A stretch of 64,000 nucleotides of DNA, taken from NCBI RefSeq assembly GCF_016461715.1, contig NZ_JAEMUI010000006.1, positions 1 to 64,000 of the forward strand, written 5' to 3'. Every line of letters begins with the position of its first letter. Position 1 is the first letter of the stretch. Shown here piece by piece: positions 8,668 through 18,152 of this stretch. Under the pieces are notes generated by a model, which worked only from the letters and a program-made list of their open reading frames with translations, searched no databases and was not told where the DNA came from. Position numbers and translations under genes: made by a program. This DNA comes from Marinomonas spartinae (GTDB lineage: Bacteria > Pseudomonadota > Gammaproteobacteria > Pseudomonadales > Marinomonadaceae).

Positions 8668-11280
8668 TTAAGGAAAGATAAACTCTTCTAGCTCTAATAA
8701 GCTTTTTAACCAAATAGCATAGCCTTTTTTGTTTAAGTGCAGTTTGTCTCCTTCAAACAGGTTGTCCTTAATGGCGCCATTTTTATCTATTAGACCGGAA
8801 AATAAATCGATATATTGTGTATTGGGTCGGGTTTGGGCTAAACGTTCAATTTGAAGATTAGCTGCTTCGATGGTTTTTCGCATGCTTGATCGTGCTGGAC
8901 TGCATTTTATGCTGATTAAGGTCACAGGAATACCGGGTAGGTGCTGATCAATTTTCTGCAAAAGATCGATGTAGAGTTCAATGACTTTATTGCTGTCCTT
9001 ATGATTGCCAATGTCGTTGTCACCAGCATAAACGACTAAAGAACGTGGATTATAGGGTAGTACAATGCGCTCAAAGTAATACACACAAGCTTCGAGGGTG
9101 GCGCCACCAAAACCAAGATTGATTGCATCTTTATGGGCTAACTTGTCATCAATGTCTTCCCATAAACGCATAGTGGAAGAGCCATAAAAGGCAACTGGAC
9201 GTTCTTTGCTGTGGCGGCTGGCGAGACGGAATTCTAGTTCACGGACATCGGATTCAAACTCTACGTCCAGCTGATTTAAACTCATGACATTTGAGCGGTA
9301 GCCATTTCGGCCACTTAATATAGGGTACTGTCGAATCTCACGAGCCAGCTCAACCGCTTCGGCCACATAGCCACGATACTCTTCCTGATAGTCGACTAAG
9401 AAAGTCTGCAAGGCGCTAGGGTCGTCTGAATCCACTCGATCAGACAGTTTAAAGGCCGGTTTGATGATAACGGTATAGAGATTATGATCCGCCCTTTGGT
9501 CGAAGTTGACCGCGACAATGGGAACGATCCAGGGTTCATCTTGTTCCATCGAGCGGGCCAGTTCGAATGCATAAGGCAGGAATTTACCTGGTGAGTCTTG
9601 TGTCGAGTAACTCATACCTTCTGGCGAGATCATCAGTGGAAAATTTTGACGCAGGGTCTCTTGAGACTCTTTGATAAAAGCATCGTGTTCTGCCGGGTTC
9701 TTACCTAAGTTTTCCCAACTACTCACAAAAATATTACCAAAGCGTTCGTAGTAGTCATCACGCCAATATTCACTTTCAGCGCTGCGGCGAACAACTCGTT
9801 GCCCGGAAATGCCATACTCTTTATCGATGATCATGGCGCTGATGAATTGCGCATCGACTGAGAAACGAAAGCCATTAGGCAGACGATTGGTTTGCGAGCC
9901 TAAAAGGTGATTGTAGATAAAAAGGCTACCTGCTTTTTTGGGTAAGTTCTCCAGTCCTTTAATGACGTAGGGAACTTGTTTAAAAGCCTGCTTAAATTGC
10001 TCAGTACCGAATCGTCTCGCATCAAGTGCGGGTGTTTCTTTAGGGAGGCTATTAATGGTGTCGTAGGTTGTTTGCAAATGACGATAAAAGGCATTTTCCC
10101 GTTGTAAGTCTTTTAGTATGTCTAAACACATGCCTGAAATAGTGCGTTCTAGGGGCGCGCCAAAGTGAAGACATTTATACAGCACACCAAACGCTTCGTC
10201 TGTGGTGATCACGCTTTTCAGTAATTCGGCCACTTTGTAAAGAGGTGAACTGACGGGAAGAATGGCCGTATTTTGCTCTATGACATTATTAACCGCTAAC
10301 GCTTCATCATTCGATATTTGTGATAAATAGCGCATACGGGCAGAGAGCAAATGCGTACCAACCAACCAAATTAGCCGATATCGATATTTGATGGCAAATT
10401 TTGGTGATTCCTCAAACAAGGTTGCTAATGCCTCTTTTGGAATGTACAAAATGCTGCTATCCCGTGATGAGATAATAGAGGCTCGATTACGTAATCGGCT
10501 ATTTGGTGTGCACCAAGATAAGACAGTACCCGCGCGAGAAAGAGAGCGTGTAGTAATGAGTTCACCACTGTCAGTCTGGTAGCTCATAATTGCTTTGCCT
10601 TTCACCAGAAAATATAGCCCATCGGGGGCTTGATCCTGTTGGCTGATAATATCACCTTGATGGGCAAGAATGATGGAGGCGTGTTTTGCTAAGGCATGTA
10701 TTTCCGCTTGGGTGAAGGTTTGACAGAACTGAGCATAATTGAGTAATTCGATGGAATCTTTTAATGACTGTACTTGGGTATCTGGGTTCAACAGTGGCCG
10801 AGTGGTTTCAAATGCCAGAGACTCGTTGGAAAAGAAGGGGCGAGTCTGGTTTTGAATGGTCGTTAGAACAGGTAATGACTCTTCATAAACAAACTGCAAA
10901 AAATGATTAGCAAAGTCTGTATTCGCGTCTAGGTATTTTTGCAACTCAACAATTGGCCAAGCAAGCAAGCTCGTTGACTTGGTCGCAGTAAAGGTTGTGG
11001 CATAACGAGAAGGCTGACGAAATGCTGACCAACCAATAGGGGCAAATAAACTATTAATTAGCCCCACATTATAGGCTTTTCCTTGTTCCCGTAGGGGAAT
11101 AGAGATGGCGATTTCACCGTCCAGTAAAAAGTATAGATATTGACCAATTTCAAACTGTTTCGCGAGTATTTCACCTGCATCGAGTGTTCTGACGCTGACT
11201 AATTCTACTAATGACTGACGCAATTCGTCGTCCACGTCTTCCATAAATGGAAGGGTATTTACGTGTTTTATCACATCCAT
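8668..11280 (-). CDS. cNMP-binding x2 / acyltransferase-like / SGNH hydrolase fusion
   Basis: An 870-residue multidomain protein. Two cyclic-nucleotide-binding-like (CRP/cNMP) beta rolls occupy about residues 10-130 and 185-300, the second with LYFLVKGKA. A helical linker leads to a PlsC-like region (about 450-655) with YNH at 456-458 and SPEGMS at 552-557, comparable to the PEG motif of glycerol-phosphate acyltransferases; the HX4D aspartate is replaced (Gln463). The C-terminal third (695-868) is an SGNH/GDSL hydrolase: Ser near 701 in FYGSST, the block II glycine in NLGFGG, GDND at 753-756 and Asp845-x-x-His848. No signal peptide or clear membrane helix. It probably senses a ligand and acts on an acylated substrate, but substrate and chemistry are unknown. 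GAGGT lies 7 bases before the start. Confidence 0.8.
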   Translation of the reverse strand: MDVIKHVNTLPFMEDVDDELRQSLVELVSVRTLDAGEILAKQFEIGQYLYFLLDGEIAISIPLREQGKAYNVGLINSLFAPIGWSAFRQPSRYATTFTATKSTSLLAWPIVELQKYLDANTDFANHFLQFVYEESLPVLTTIQNQTRPFFSNESLAFETTRPLLNPDTQVQSLKDSIELLNYAQFCQTFTQAEIHALAKHASIILAHQGDIISQQDQAPDGLYFLVKGKAIMSYQTDSGELITTRSLSRAGTVLSWCTPNSRLRNRASIISSRDSSILYIPKEALATLFEESPKFAIKYRYRLIWLVGTHLLSARMRYLSQISNDEALAVNNVIEQNTAILPVSSPLYKVAELLKSVITTDEAFGVLYKCLHFGAPLERTISGMCLDILKDLQRENAFYRHLQTTYDTINSLPKETPALDARRFGTEQFKQAFKQVPYVIKGLENLPKKAGSLFIYNHLLGSQTNRLPNGFRFSVDAQFISAMIIDKEYGISGQRVVRRSAESEYWRDDYYERFGNIFVSSWENLGKNPAEHDAFIKESQETLRQNFPLMISPEGMSYSTQDSPGKFLPYAFELARSMEQDEPWIVPIVAVNFDQRADHNLYTVIIKPAFKLSDRVDSDDPSALQTFLVDYQEEYRGYVAEAVELAREIRQYPILSGRNGYRSNVMSLNQLDVEFESDVRELEFRLASRHSKERPVAFYGSSTMRLWEDIDDKLAHKDAINLGFGGATLEACVYYFERIVLPYNPRSLVVYAGDNDIGNHKDSNKVIELYIDLLQKIDQHLPGIPVTLISIKCSPARSSMRKTIEAANLQIERLAQTRPNTQYIDLFSGLIDKNGAIKDNLFEGDKLHLNKKGYAIWLKSLLELEEFIFP

Positions 11281-11305
11281 TTTATTACCTCGATTCTGTA
11301 TGCCC

Positions 11306-11914
11306 TTAATTGGGGCGTTTGATCGTCAGTGTTTTTCCAAGAACGGCATAATCACTTCCACCCAGTCGGCTAATTGGGTTGAGTTGTGCGTTATTAATAA
11401 TGTTTCGGTCCCCTTCTTGCTTGATGATGTCATCATCTACGTGCAACTTGAGTATCTCTAGGTAGCACGCACTAAAGGGAGAGTCTCCAACGTTATGCAA
11501 CTCGAATAAACGACAATACATGGCTACTTTGGCTTCTTTTAAACGTGGTAACGATGGTGCGAAAGACGTTAGGCTCAACGCTGCATTCTCCAGTTCAGAT
11601 ACACCGTATTCCAAAGTGGCAGCGCTATCATTGACCGCATGAATCTGTTCCAAGCTTGGAATATGCAAGACACATTCCTGTTCGCGGATGAGATTGCGCT
11701 TGGTGTCTTTCTGTACACTATCGGATTTGTTGCCGATGGACACAACCAGTAAAGCAGGATCAGGAGAAATAACGGAGAAAAAAGAAAAGGGGGCCAAGTT
11801 ATAAGTTGTGTTGTCATTCTTGGTCAGAATCCACGCAATGGGTCTGGGAGTGACGGTCTGTGTCATGAGATGGTAACGGTCTAATGGATTCGTTTGCTGA
11901 AAATCAAAAATCAT
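11306..11914 (-). CDS. Flavin-reductase-like (DIM6/NTAB) flavoprotein
   Basis: A 202-residue protein of the FMN-binding split-barrel flavin reductase group. N-terminal RPIAWILT, NLAPFSFFSVISPDPALLVV and KDTKRNL are the usual FMN-contact segments. Family members reduce free flavin with NAD(P)H or work as flavoenzymes on small substrates; the partner is unknown. It sits 25 bases upstream of the cNMP/acyltransferase/SGNH gene on the same strand, so the two very likely form an operon. CAGGT is positioned before the ATG. Confidence 0.82.
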   Translation of the reverse strand: MIFDFQQTNPLDRYHLMTQTVTPRPIAWILTKNDNTTYNLAPFSFFSVISPDPALLVVSIGNKSDSVQKDTKRNLIREQECVLHIPSLEQIHAVNDSAATLEYGVSELENAALSLTSFAPSLPRLKEAKVAMYCRLFELHNVGDSPFSACYLEILKLHVDDDIIKQEGDRNIINNAQLNPISRLGGSDYAVLGKTLTIKRPN

Positions 11915-12083
11915 ATGATTACCTGTTGATGACGTTGAAAAGGCTTAAGAAAGAGTGGAAGACGTTTTCCACGCCTCGTAGTCTGCATGGGCTCATAGAA
12001 CTAGAACAATGCAGGCGCTATTGTCGAGACAAGTAAGCTGTCTGTGTCTTTCTTCGATAATGTACTTAAGTTATGTACCTTGT

Positions 12084-12108
12084 TAGTAATTTACCACCTA
12101 AATTACTA
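12084..12108. promoter_or_regulatory. Operator-like perfect inverted repeat
   Basis: TAGTAATTTA (12084-12093) and TAAATTACTA (12099-12108) are exact inverted copies around CCACC. Just before it, two GTAC tetramers in inverted order (about 12062-12078) flank TTAAG. The size and symmetry suit a dimeric repressor; it lies about 170 bases ahead of the flavin reductase start. Confidence 0.45.
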
Positions 12109-12356
12109 CATATATCAATAGATTGTGAATGCCTTATGAAGATCTTGTGGTAATTATTGGTAACTCAAGGCAAGGGAGACCAGTCTTTATTTTTCTTCTT
12201 AAAGAATAATATATCTATAAAGAGTGAGTGTTTTTTGAACAGAAAAAGAGTATTTTTGTATCTAAATGTGAATTTTTCTTGTTTATAAGGAGGGTGGATA
12301 CACTCCTTAAAGCGCTTACTTTTCAGTCACTTATTCTTCTAATTTGTTGTTTTGTT

Positions 12357-12375
12357 GAGCATATTGCATATGCTC
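12357..12375 (+). promoter_or_regulatory. Hairpin GAGCATAT-TGC-ATATGCTC
   Basis: Perfect 8-base arms and a 3-base loop, followed by TAAGCTTTTT. It could be an operator for prkA or a weak terminator or attenuator in its leader. Confidence 0.35.
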
Positions 12376-12458
12376 TAAGCTTTTTAATTTTACGTTGATA
12401 GGCTTGAGTACCAGCCAGACTATGCTAAATATAAAGAGTGAACCTGATAAATTTTTCT

Positions 12459-12495
12459 GGTGATTTTGCTAAAAAATTTGAGGGTCATTTTGCTA
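12459..12495 (+). repeat. Tandem 13-mer direct repeat before prkA
   Basis: GGTGATTTTGCTA (12459-12471) and GGTCATTTTGCTA (12483-12495) differ at one base and are spaced 24 bases start to start. The second ends 36 bases before the prkA ATG, so they could be paired activator or repressor sites. Confidence 0.45.
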
Positions 12496-12531
12496 CAAGC
12501 CTAGCCACACTGATTTTGAGAGGATGCTGTA

Positions 12532-14454
12532 ATGAGTATTTTTGATCATGTCCAATCTCGCTATGACGCTCAAAAAGACGAAGAAATGTCTCTCGATGAG
12601 TATCTAACTTTATGTAAACAAGATAAGTCTGCTTATGCGTCCCCAGCAGAGCGCTTACTTATGGCCATTGGTGATCCAGAGGTTATAGATACTTCTAAAG
12701 ACACACGGATGAGTCGTATTTTTTCGAATAAATTAATCAAACGTTATCCATCGTTTGAGCACTTTTATGGCATGGAAGAGGCGATTGAAAGAATTGTAGC
12801 TTTTTTGACCCATGCCTCCCAAGGTTTGGAGGAGTCGAAACAAGTTCTGTATCTCCTAGGTCCTGTTGGTGGGGGAAAATCGTCCTTGGCGGAAAAACTC
12901 AAAGAGCTGATGCAATCCGTACCTTTTTATGCGATTAAAGGCTCTCCTGTATTTGAGTCCCCTTTATCCTTGTTTGATATTGCCGAAGATGGCGACATCT
13001 TAGAAGAAGAATATGGCATTCCAAAACGTTATTTAAAAACGTCTATGTCTCCTTGGGCCACCAAACGTCTGAAGGAATTCAACGGGAATATTGAAGAATT
13101 CCGTGTGGTGAAAGTTTATCCGTCAGCCCTCAATCAAGTGGCGATTTCGAAAACAGAGCCAGGCGATGAAAATAACCAGGATATTTCAGCCCTAGTTGGT
13201 AAGGTGGATATTCGTAAGCTTGAATTCTTTGAACAGAATGATGCCGATGCCTACAGTTATTCTGGCGGTTTGTGTCGGGGTAACCGAGGCATCATGGAAT
13301 TTGTGGAAATGTTCAAAGCCCCAATCAAAGTATTACATCCGTTGTTAACCGCAACTCAGGAAGGTAACTACAATGGAACAGAGGGGCTTGGTGGCATTCC
13401 ATTTGATGGGCTGATTCTTGCTCACTCAAACGAATCCGAGTGGCAAACGTTCAAAAACAATAAAACTAATGAAGCTTTTATCGACCGTGTGTACACCGTT
13501 AAAGTGCCATATTGTACTCGTGTGACAGAAGAAATTTCTATTTATCAGAAGCTTTTAGAGAACAGTTCATTGAATCACGCGCCTTGTGCGCCAGATACAC
13601 TAAAAATGCTCGCCCAGTTTTCCGTCTTATCTCGCTTGAAAGAACCAGAAAACTCCAGTTTGTTCTCAAAAATGCGTATTTATGATGGGGAATCGCTAAA
13701 AGATGTAGATCCAAAAGCGAAGTCACTTCAAGAGTATAAAGATGCCGCAGGCGTGAATGAGGGCATGGACGGTTTATCAACGCGTTTTGCCTTTAAGATC
13801 TTATCGCGCGTGTTTAACTTTGATCCAACAGAAGTCGCAGCTAACCCAGTGCATCTTATGTATGTACTTGAACAACAAATTGAACAGGAACAGTTTGATC
13901 AGGATCGTCACGATCGATACCTACGAATTTTAAAAGAGTATTTAGCACCTCGTTACGTGGAATTTATCGGAAAAGAAATTCAGACAGCATATTTAGAGTC
14001 GTACTCTGAATATGGACAGAATATCTTTGATCGTTATGTAACCTATGCGGATTTTTGGATTCAAGATCAGGAATATCGTGACCCTGAAACCGGTGATATT
14101 TTGGATCGCTCTTCTATCAATGATGAGTTAGAAAAAATCGAAAAACCAGCTGGGATCAGTAACCCTAAAGATTTCCGTAATGAGGTGGTGAATTTCGTTT
14201 TGCGTGCGAAAGCCAATAATAATGGTAAAAATCCTAGTTGGTTAAGCTATGAAAAACTTCGAGTAGTGATTGAGCGAAAAATGTTCTCTAACACGGAAGA
14301 CCTGCTTCCTGTTATCTCTTTCAGTGCGAAATCGTCCAGTGAAGATAAGAAGAAGCATAATGAATTTGTAAAACGCATGGTGGAGCGTGGCTATACCGAA
14401 AAACAAGTTCGCTTGCTGTCTGAATGGTATTTACGAGTACGTAAGTCCCAGTAG
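12532..14454 (+). CDS. yeaG: PrkA-type AAA serine protein kinase (YeaG)
   Basis: A cytoplasmic 640-residue protein of the PrkA family: an AAA ATPase-like N-terminus with Walker A GPVGGGKS at residues 110-117, and a C-terminal PrkA domain. In E. coli the homologue is a stationary-phase and nitrogen-starvation factor; members are reported to phosphorylate or unfold protein targets, and some have protease-like AAA features. Length and full colinearity match the family. AGAGGA sits 8 bases before the ATG. It is the first gene of a three-gene operon with yeaH and a spoVR homologue, the conserved arrangement in proteobacteria. The long repeat-bearing upstream region suggests elaborate regulation. 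Confidence 0.95.
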   Translation: MSIFDHVQSRYDAQKDEEMSLDEYLTLCKQDKSAYASPAERLLMAIGDPEVIDTSKDTRMSRIFSNKLIKRYPSFEHFYGMEEAIERIVAFLTHASQGLEESKQVLYLLGPVGGGKSSLAEKLKELMQSVPFYAIKGSPVFESPLSLFDIAEDGDILEEEYGIPKRYLKTSMSPWATKRLKEFNGNIEEFRVVKVYPSALNQVAISKTEPGDENNQDISALVGKVDIRKLEFFEQNDADAYSYSGGLCRGNRGIMEFVEMFKAPIKVLHPLLTATQEGNYNGTEGLGGIPFDGLILAHSNESEWQTFKNNKTNEAFIDRVYTVKVPYCTRVTEEISIYQKLLENSSLNHAPCAPDTLKMLAQFSVLSRLKEPENSSLFSKMRIYDGESLKDVDPKAKSLQEYKDAAGVNEGMDGLSTRFAFKILSRVFNFDPTEVAANPVHLMYVLEQQIEQEQFDQDRHDRYLRILKEYLAPRYVEFIGKEIQTAYLESYSEYGQNIFDRYVTYADFWIQDQEYRDPETGDILDRSSINDELEKIEKPAGISNPKDFRNEVVNFVLRAKANNNGKNPSWLSYEKLRVVIERKMFSNTEDLLPVISFSAKSSSEDKKKHNEFVKRMVERGYTEKQVRLLSEWYLRVRKSQ

Positions 14455-14519
14455 CGTATGGAGTAAGCGTCTATGAGTAAGACTAGGTTGTTTTGTCTGA
14501 TCAGTAAAAGGAGGTGGGT

Positions 14520-15812
14520 ATGTCATACATAATTGACCGCCGCCTAAACGGTAAACATAAGAGCAGCGTGAATCGCCAGCGATTTTTACGTCGTTATCGT
14601 GAACATATTCGAAAAGCCGTTGAAGAAGCGGTCAATGAAAGGAGCATCAAAGACTTAGATCGTGGTGAACGAATTACCATTCCTCAAAAAGATATCCATG
14701 AGCCCAGTTTCGGCCATGGACAGGGTGGAACAGGTTCCATTGTCCACCCTGGTAATAAGGAGTTTATAACCGGCGATCGCATACCTAAACCAAAAGGTGG
14801 TTCGGGTGGTGGTTCTGGCAATGGGGATGCGAGTGACTCAGGAGAAGGGGAAGACGATTTTGTGTTTCAAATTTCTCAAGAAGAGTTTCTCGATTATGTT
14901 TTTGAAGATCTTGCGTTACCTAATTTACTCAAAAAAGAGCTGAAAGAAATTAAGGAGTTTAGCTTACGTCATGCTGGTGTGGTAAGCGATGGTACGCCCT
15001 CTAAATTAAATATTGTGCGTTCTATGCGTAATGCCTATGCGCGCCGCATGGTGATGAGCGGTGGGCCGCGACGTCAGCTTAAGGAGGTTGAAGCGGAAAT
15101 CGCGCGTTTATTAGCTCAAGATTCGGTGCTTAGGGATGATCATCGTCTTGCTGAATTGGAGGAACAGAAGGCGTTATTAGAGCAAAAGATTAGCAGTACA
15201 CCCTTTTTGGATACATACGATCTACGTTATAACCACCATGTGAAAGAGCCCAAACCCAGTTCTCAGGCGGTTATGTTTTGCGTGATGGATGTATCGGGTT
15301 CTATGACACAGGAGACTAAAAATATCGCGAAGCGGTTTTTTATTTTGCTGTATTTATTTTTGCGTCGTAATTATGAAAAGATCGACGTCATTTTTATTCG
15401 TCACCATACCAGTGCTAAAGAAGTGTCAGAGGAAGAGTTCTTTTATTCGCGTGAGACAGGAGGAACCATTGTTTCCAGCGCCTTGAAATTGATGGATAAA
15501 ATTATTGAAGAGCGTTATCCGTCTGATTCTTGGAATATATACGCAGCACAAGCTTCGGATGGCGATAACTGGGATGATGACTCAATGATCTGCCGGAAGA
15601 TTCTTGAGGAAGACATTGTCGATAAGGTTCAATACTTTACCTATATTGAGATCACTCCTCGCGATCACCAAAGTTTGTGGTATTCCTACGAGCAGGTTCA
15701 AGCAGCCCATCCACGGTATTTTTCGATGCGGCATATCACTGATGTTGGCGATATTTATCCTGTTTTCCGGGACTTGTTCCAAAGGAGGCAAAATGAGTCA
15801 AGTGGCCAGTAA
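14520..15812 (+). CDS. yeaH: YeaH/YhbH family protein (DUF444)
   Basis: 430 residues. The N-terminus is basic ([20 protein letters not shown]), followed by a Gly/Ser-rich linker ([10 protein letters not shown], near residue 98) and a C-terminal VWA-like domain with the MIDAS-type motif DVSGSM (about residue 260). It is the constant partner of PrkA kinases and SpoVR proteins; its biochemical role is not settled. The ATG at 14520 is chosen because AAAGGAGG lies about 5 bases upstream; a GTG two codons earlier would overlap that ribosome-binding site. The 3' end overlaps the spoVR start by 20 bases. Confidence 0.93.
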   Translation: MSYIIDRRLNGKHKSSVNRQRFLRRYREHIRKAVEEAVNERSIKDLDRGERITIPQKDIHEPSFGHGQGGTGSIVHPGNKEFITGDRIPKPKGGSGGGSGNGDASDSGEGEDDFVFQISQEEFLDYVFEDLALPNLLKKELKEIKEFSLRHAGVVSDGTPSKLNIVRSMRNAYARRMVMSGGPRRQLKEVEAEIARLLAQDSVLRDDHRLAELEEQKALLEQKISSTPFLDTYDLRYNHHVKEPKPSSQAVMFCVMDVSGSMTQETKNIAKRFFILLYLFLRRNYEKIDVIFIRHHTSAKEVSEEEFFYSRETGGTIVSSALKLMDKIIEERYPSDSWNIYAAQASDGDNWDDDSMICRKILEEDIVDKVQYFTYIEITPRDHQSLWYSYEQVQAAHPRYFSMRHITDVGDIYPVFRDLFQRRQNESSGQ

Positions 15813-17313
15813 AAAAAAGCGTCAGTTTTTGTCCGAAGGGCCTGAGTGGTCGTTCGAGTTGATTCAAAAATACGATGAAGAGATTGGCAAAATTGCCAGA
15901 GAATATGGACTAGATACTTACCCGAATCAAATTGAGATCATCAGCTCTGAACAGATGATGGATGCCTATGCGTCTGTTGGCATGCCGTTAGGTTATCATC
16001 ACTGGTCCTACGGAAAGCAATTTCTAGAAGTAGAGCAAAACTACAAGCGTGGCCGCATGGGCTTGGCTTATGAGATTGTGATCAACTCTTCACCATGTAT
16101 TGCTTATTTGATGGAAGAGAACAATATGATGATGCAGGCATTGGTTATTGCCCATGCTTGTTATGGTCATAACTCGTTCTTTAAAGGCAATTACTTATTC
16201 AAAACATGGACGGATGCGACGGCGATTATTGATTATTTGGTCTTCGCCAAGAAATACGTACAAGAGTGTGAAGAGAAATATGGCGTGGAAGAAGTCGAAT
16301 TAACACTGGATTCCTGTCACGCTTTGATGAACTTTGGGGTGGATCGTTATAAGCGTCCTGTGCCACTTTCTGCTCAAGAAGAACAATTTCGCCAAGATGA
16401 GCGCGAGCAAATTCTTCAGCAACAGGTAAATGACTTATGGCGGACTATTCCTGTTGCCGAAAAAGATGAGGAAGCGGCTAAGAAAGAACGTATTTTCCCT
16501 TCAGAGCCGCAGGAAAATTTACTCTATTTCTTAGAGAAGCATGCGCCATTATTGCGCCCTTGGCAGCGAGAGCTGATTCGTATTGTGCGTAAAATGGCAC
16601 AGTACTTTTACCCACAACGTCAAACTCAAGTGATGAACGAAGGGTGGGCATCATTTTGGCACTACACTTTAATGAACACCTTGTACGATAAGGGCAAAGT
16701 GAACGATGGGTTTATTTTAGAATTTTTGCAATCCCACACGAATGTGGTGTATCAACCAAGCTTTGACTCGCCTTATTATTCGGGGATTAATCCCTATGCT
16801 TTGGGTTTTGCCATGTATTCTGACATCAAACGCATGTGTGAGAACCCAACCCAAGAAGACAGAGAATGGTTTCCGGATATTGTTGGTAAGCCTTGGTTGG
16901 AAGTGCTGGATTTCGCTATGCGTAATTTCAAAGATGAAAGCTTTATTCTGCAATATTTATCGCCTAAGTTGATGCGTGATTTCCGGTTTTTCGGCATGGA
17001 AAACGATGTGCTAGATCCTTTTGTTGAAATTAAAGAGATCCACAATGATGAAGGCTTTCAAAAACTCAGGGAGCGCTTGTCGCAGCAATACAATCTTAGT
17101 TATCGTGAACCCAATATTCAGGTGCAGAAGGTGAACATTAACGGTGATCGTAGTTTAGTATTGCGTCATGTCATGGATGGTGACCGACCTCTCAATGATG
17201 ATACTGTTGAGGTGATTAAGCACTTTAGGCGTTTATGGGGGTTTGATGTGCGCTTGGAGTCTTGGGGGAAAAATGGTCTGGTACAAACCTACACTTGTGC
17301 TCCTGATGAGTGA
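15793..17313 (+). CDS. ycgB: SpoVR family protein (YcgB)
   Basis: A 506-residue SpoVR protein. It begins [10 protein letters not shown], with AAAGGAGG directly upstream at 15781-15788; the open frame extends further 5' inside yeaH, but the ribosome-binding site and family length fix this start. Family landmarks include the [10 protein letters not shown] region and [10 protein letters not shown]. SpoVR proteins take part in spore cortex formation in Bacillus; in non-sporulating proteobacteria they travel with PrkA and YeaH in starvation-induced operons. Overlap with yeaH implies translational coupling. No clear terminator follows in the 45 bases before the convergent oxygenase gene. Confidence 0.93.
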   Translation: MSQVASKKKRQFLSEGPEWSFELIQKYDEEIGKIAREYGLDTYPNQIEIISSEQMMDAYASVGMPLGYHHWSYGKQFLEVEQNYKRGRMGLAYEIVINSSPCIAYLMEENNMMMQALVIAHACYGHNSFFKGNYLFKTWTDATAIIDYLVFAKKYVQECEEKYGVEEVELTLDSCHALMNFGVDRYKRPVPLSAQEEQFRQDEREQILQQQVNDLWRTIPVAEKDEEAAKKERIFPSEPQENLLYFLEKHAPLLRPWQRELIRIVRKMAQYFYPQRQTQVMNEGWASFWHYTLMNTLYDKGKVNDGFILEFLQSHTNVVYQPSFDSPYYSGINPYALGFAMYSDIKRMCENPTQEDREWFPDIVGKPWLEVLDFAMRNFKDESFILQYLSPKLMRDFRFFGMENDVLDPFVEIKEIHNDEGFQKLRERLSQQYNLSYREPNIQVQKVNINGDRSLVLRHVMDGDRPLNDDTVEVIKHFRRLWGFDVRLESWGKNGLVQTYTCAPDE

Positions 17314-17358
17314 TTATAGAAGCACAAGGGTGAAGGCGACTACCTAGAACCATTGCAA

Positions 17359-18015
17359 TTAATACAGATCAATAGCACTGTTAAATGCGATGACTACTCG
17401 GTCTTTCTCTCCAAAATAGGGTAGGGCCGAGTGTTTTAAATAAGACGGAAAAACCACTACTTGGCCTTCTGTTGGTAAGAAATCCCATACCCCTTGATTC
17501 GATAAGTAGGCCGTACCTGGGTCAGAATAGTGTTCGGCATTGACTCTTGGATCATAAAAACGGTTGACTCCTCCCTTGCCTTTCACAGCGGCCTCACCCG
17601 GCTCTAAATAATAAATTCCGCACCAAGAGCAGTTTGGATGGGAGTGTGTGTCATGATAACCACCCGTTTGTGTTACATGATACCAAGACTCAATAATATG
17701 GGCTTCTGCTTGAGTGTGTTCGGGCCAATAAGCTTGGTTTAAGCTACTGGCCACTTCTAATATTAGCTCTTCTAAGGTGCGTTTGACCTCCATAATGGTG
17801 GCGTCTTGTATCTCTAAGAAGTCCAGTGTACTTTCGTGCAGAGCATGTTTTGCCGATGGTGCGATCAGGCTTTCGATAGCTGTGGATTGGGCGGCTTTTT
17901 GTTGATAGACGATATCAAGAAGCGCGTCCTTTAGATATTCATGGTCAGGCAGTTGGGTGCTAAATATAGGTGTTGTCCAAACGCTTAATTCTTCAATACT
18001 GGTGGTGTTATTCAT
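17359..18015 (-). CDS. Putative 2OG-Fe(II) oxygenase
   Basis: 218 residues from the ATG at 18015 (starting MNNTTSIEEL, with CAGGT upstream); a longer frame to 18102 adds an unlikely N-terminus. The fold signature is THSHPNCSW.GIYYL (about 123-137), then FPSYLKH (189-195) and R206, giving candidate iron ligands among His124, His126 and His195 and a 2-oxoglutarate-binding arginine. It matches the family of small 2OG-FeII oxygenases that also includes phage and cyanobacterial proteins. The substrate is unknown. It converges on the PrkA operon. Confidence 0.7.
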   Translation of the reverse strand: MNNTTSIEELSVWTTPIFSTQLPDHEYLKDALLDIVYQQKAAQSTAIESLIAPSAKHALHESTLDFLEIQDATIMEVKRTLEELILEVASSLNQAYWPEHTQAEAHIIESWYHVTQTGGYHDTHSHPNCSWCGIYYLEPGEAAVKGKGGVNRFYDPRVNAEHYSDPGTAYLSNQGVWDFLPTEGQVVVFPSYLKHSALPYFGEKDRVVIAFNSAIDLY

Positions 18016-18152
18016 CAAGATATAACCTGGCGCAAAATGGAAGGTAGAGAGGTTCGCCGAGATAGTACCAGCCTGACAAGAGAAAAAAAGGCTTATCAAC
18101 AAAAGGTCGTGTTTTTTTCTATGGATGTCAGGCGACTGGGCTAGATGATGAA

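Larger units (their letters stand above)
11915..12531. other. 617-base divergent intergenic region upstream of the PrkA operon
   Basis: No convincing gene on either strand. The DNA is AT-rich and holds a perfect 10-base inverted repeat (12084-12108), an 8-base hairpin (12357-12375) and two near-identical 13-mers (12459 and 12483). It must carry the promoters for the flavin reductase operon and for prkA. I found no convincing sigma-54 GG-N10-GC element. Confidence 0.55.

Noticed and set aside
12421..12531. Sigma-54 promoter for the PrkA operon
   Set aside because: GG and GC dinucleotides in the repeats are 7 or 8 bases apart, not 10.
15604..15792. An earlier start for the SpoVR gene inside yeaH
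   Set aside because: The shorter start has a perfect AAAGGAGG and gives the family length.
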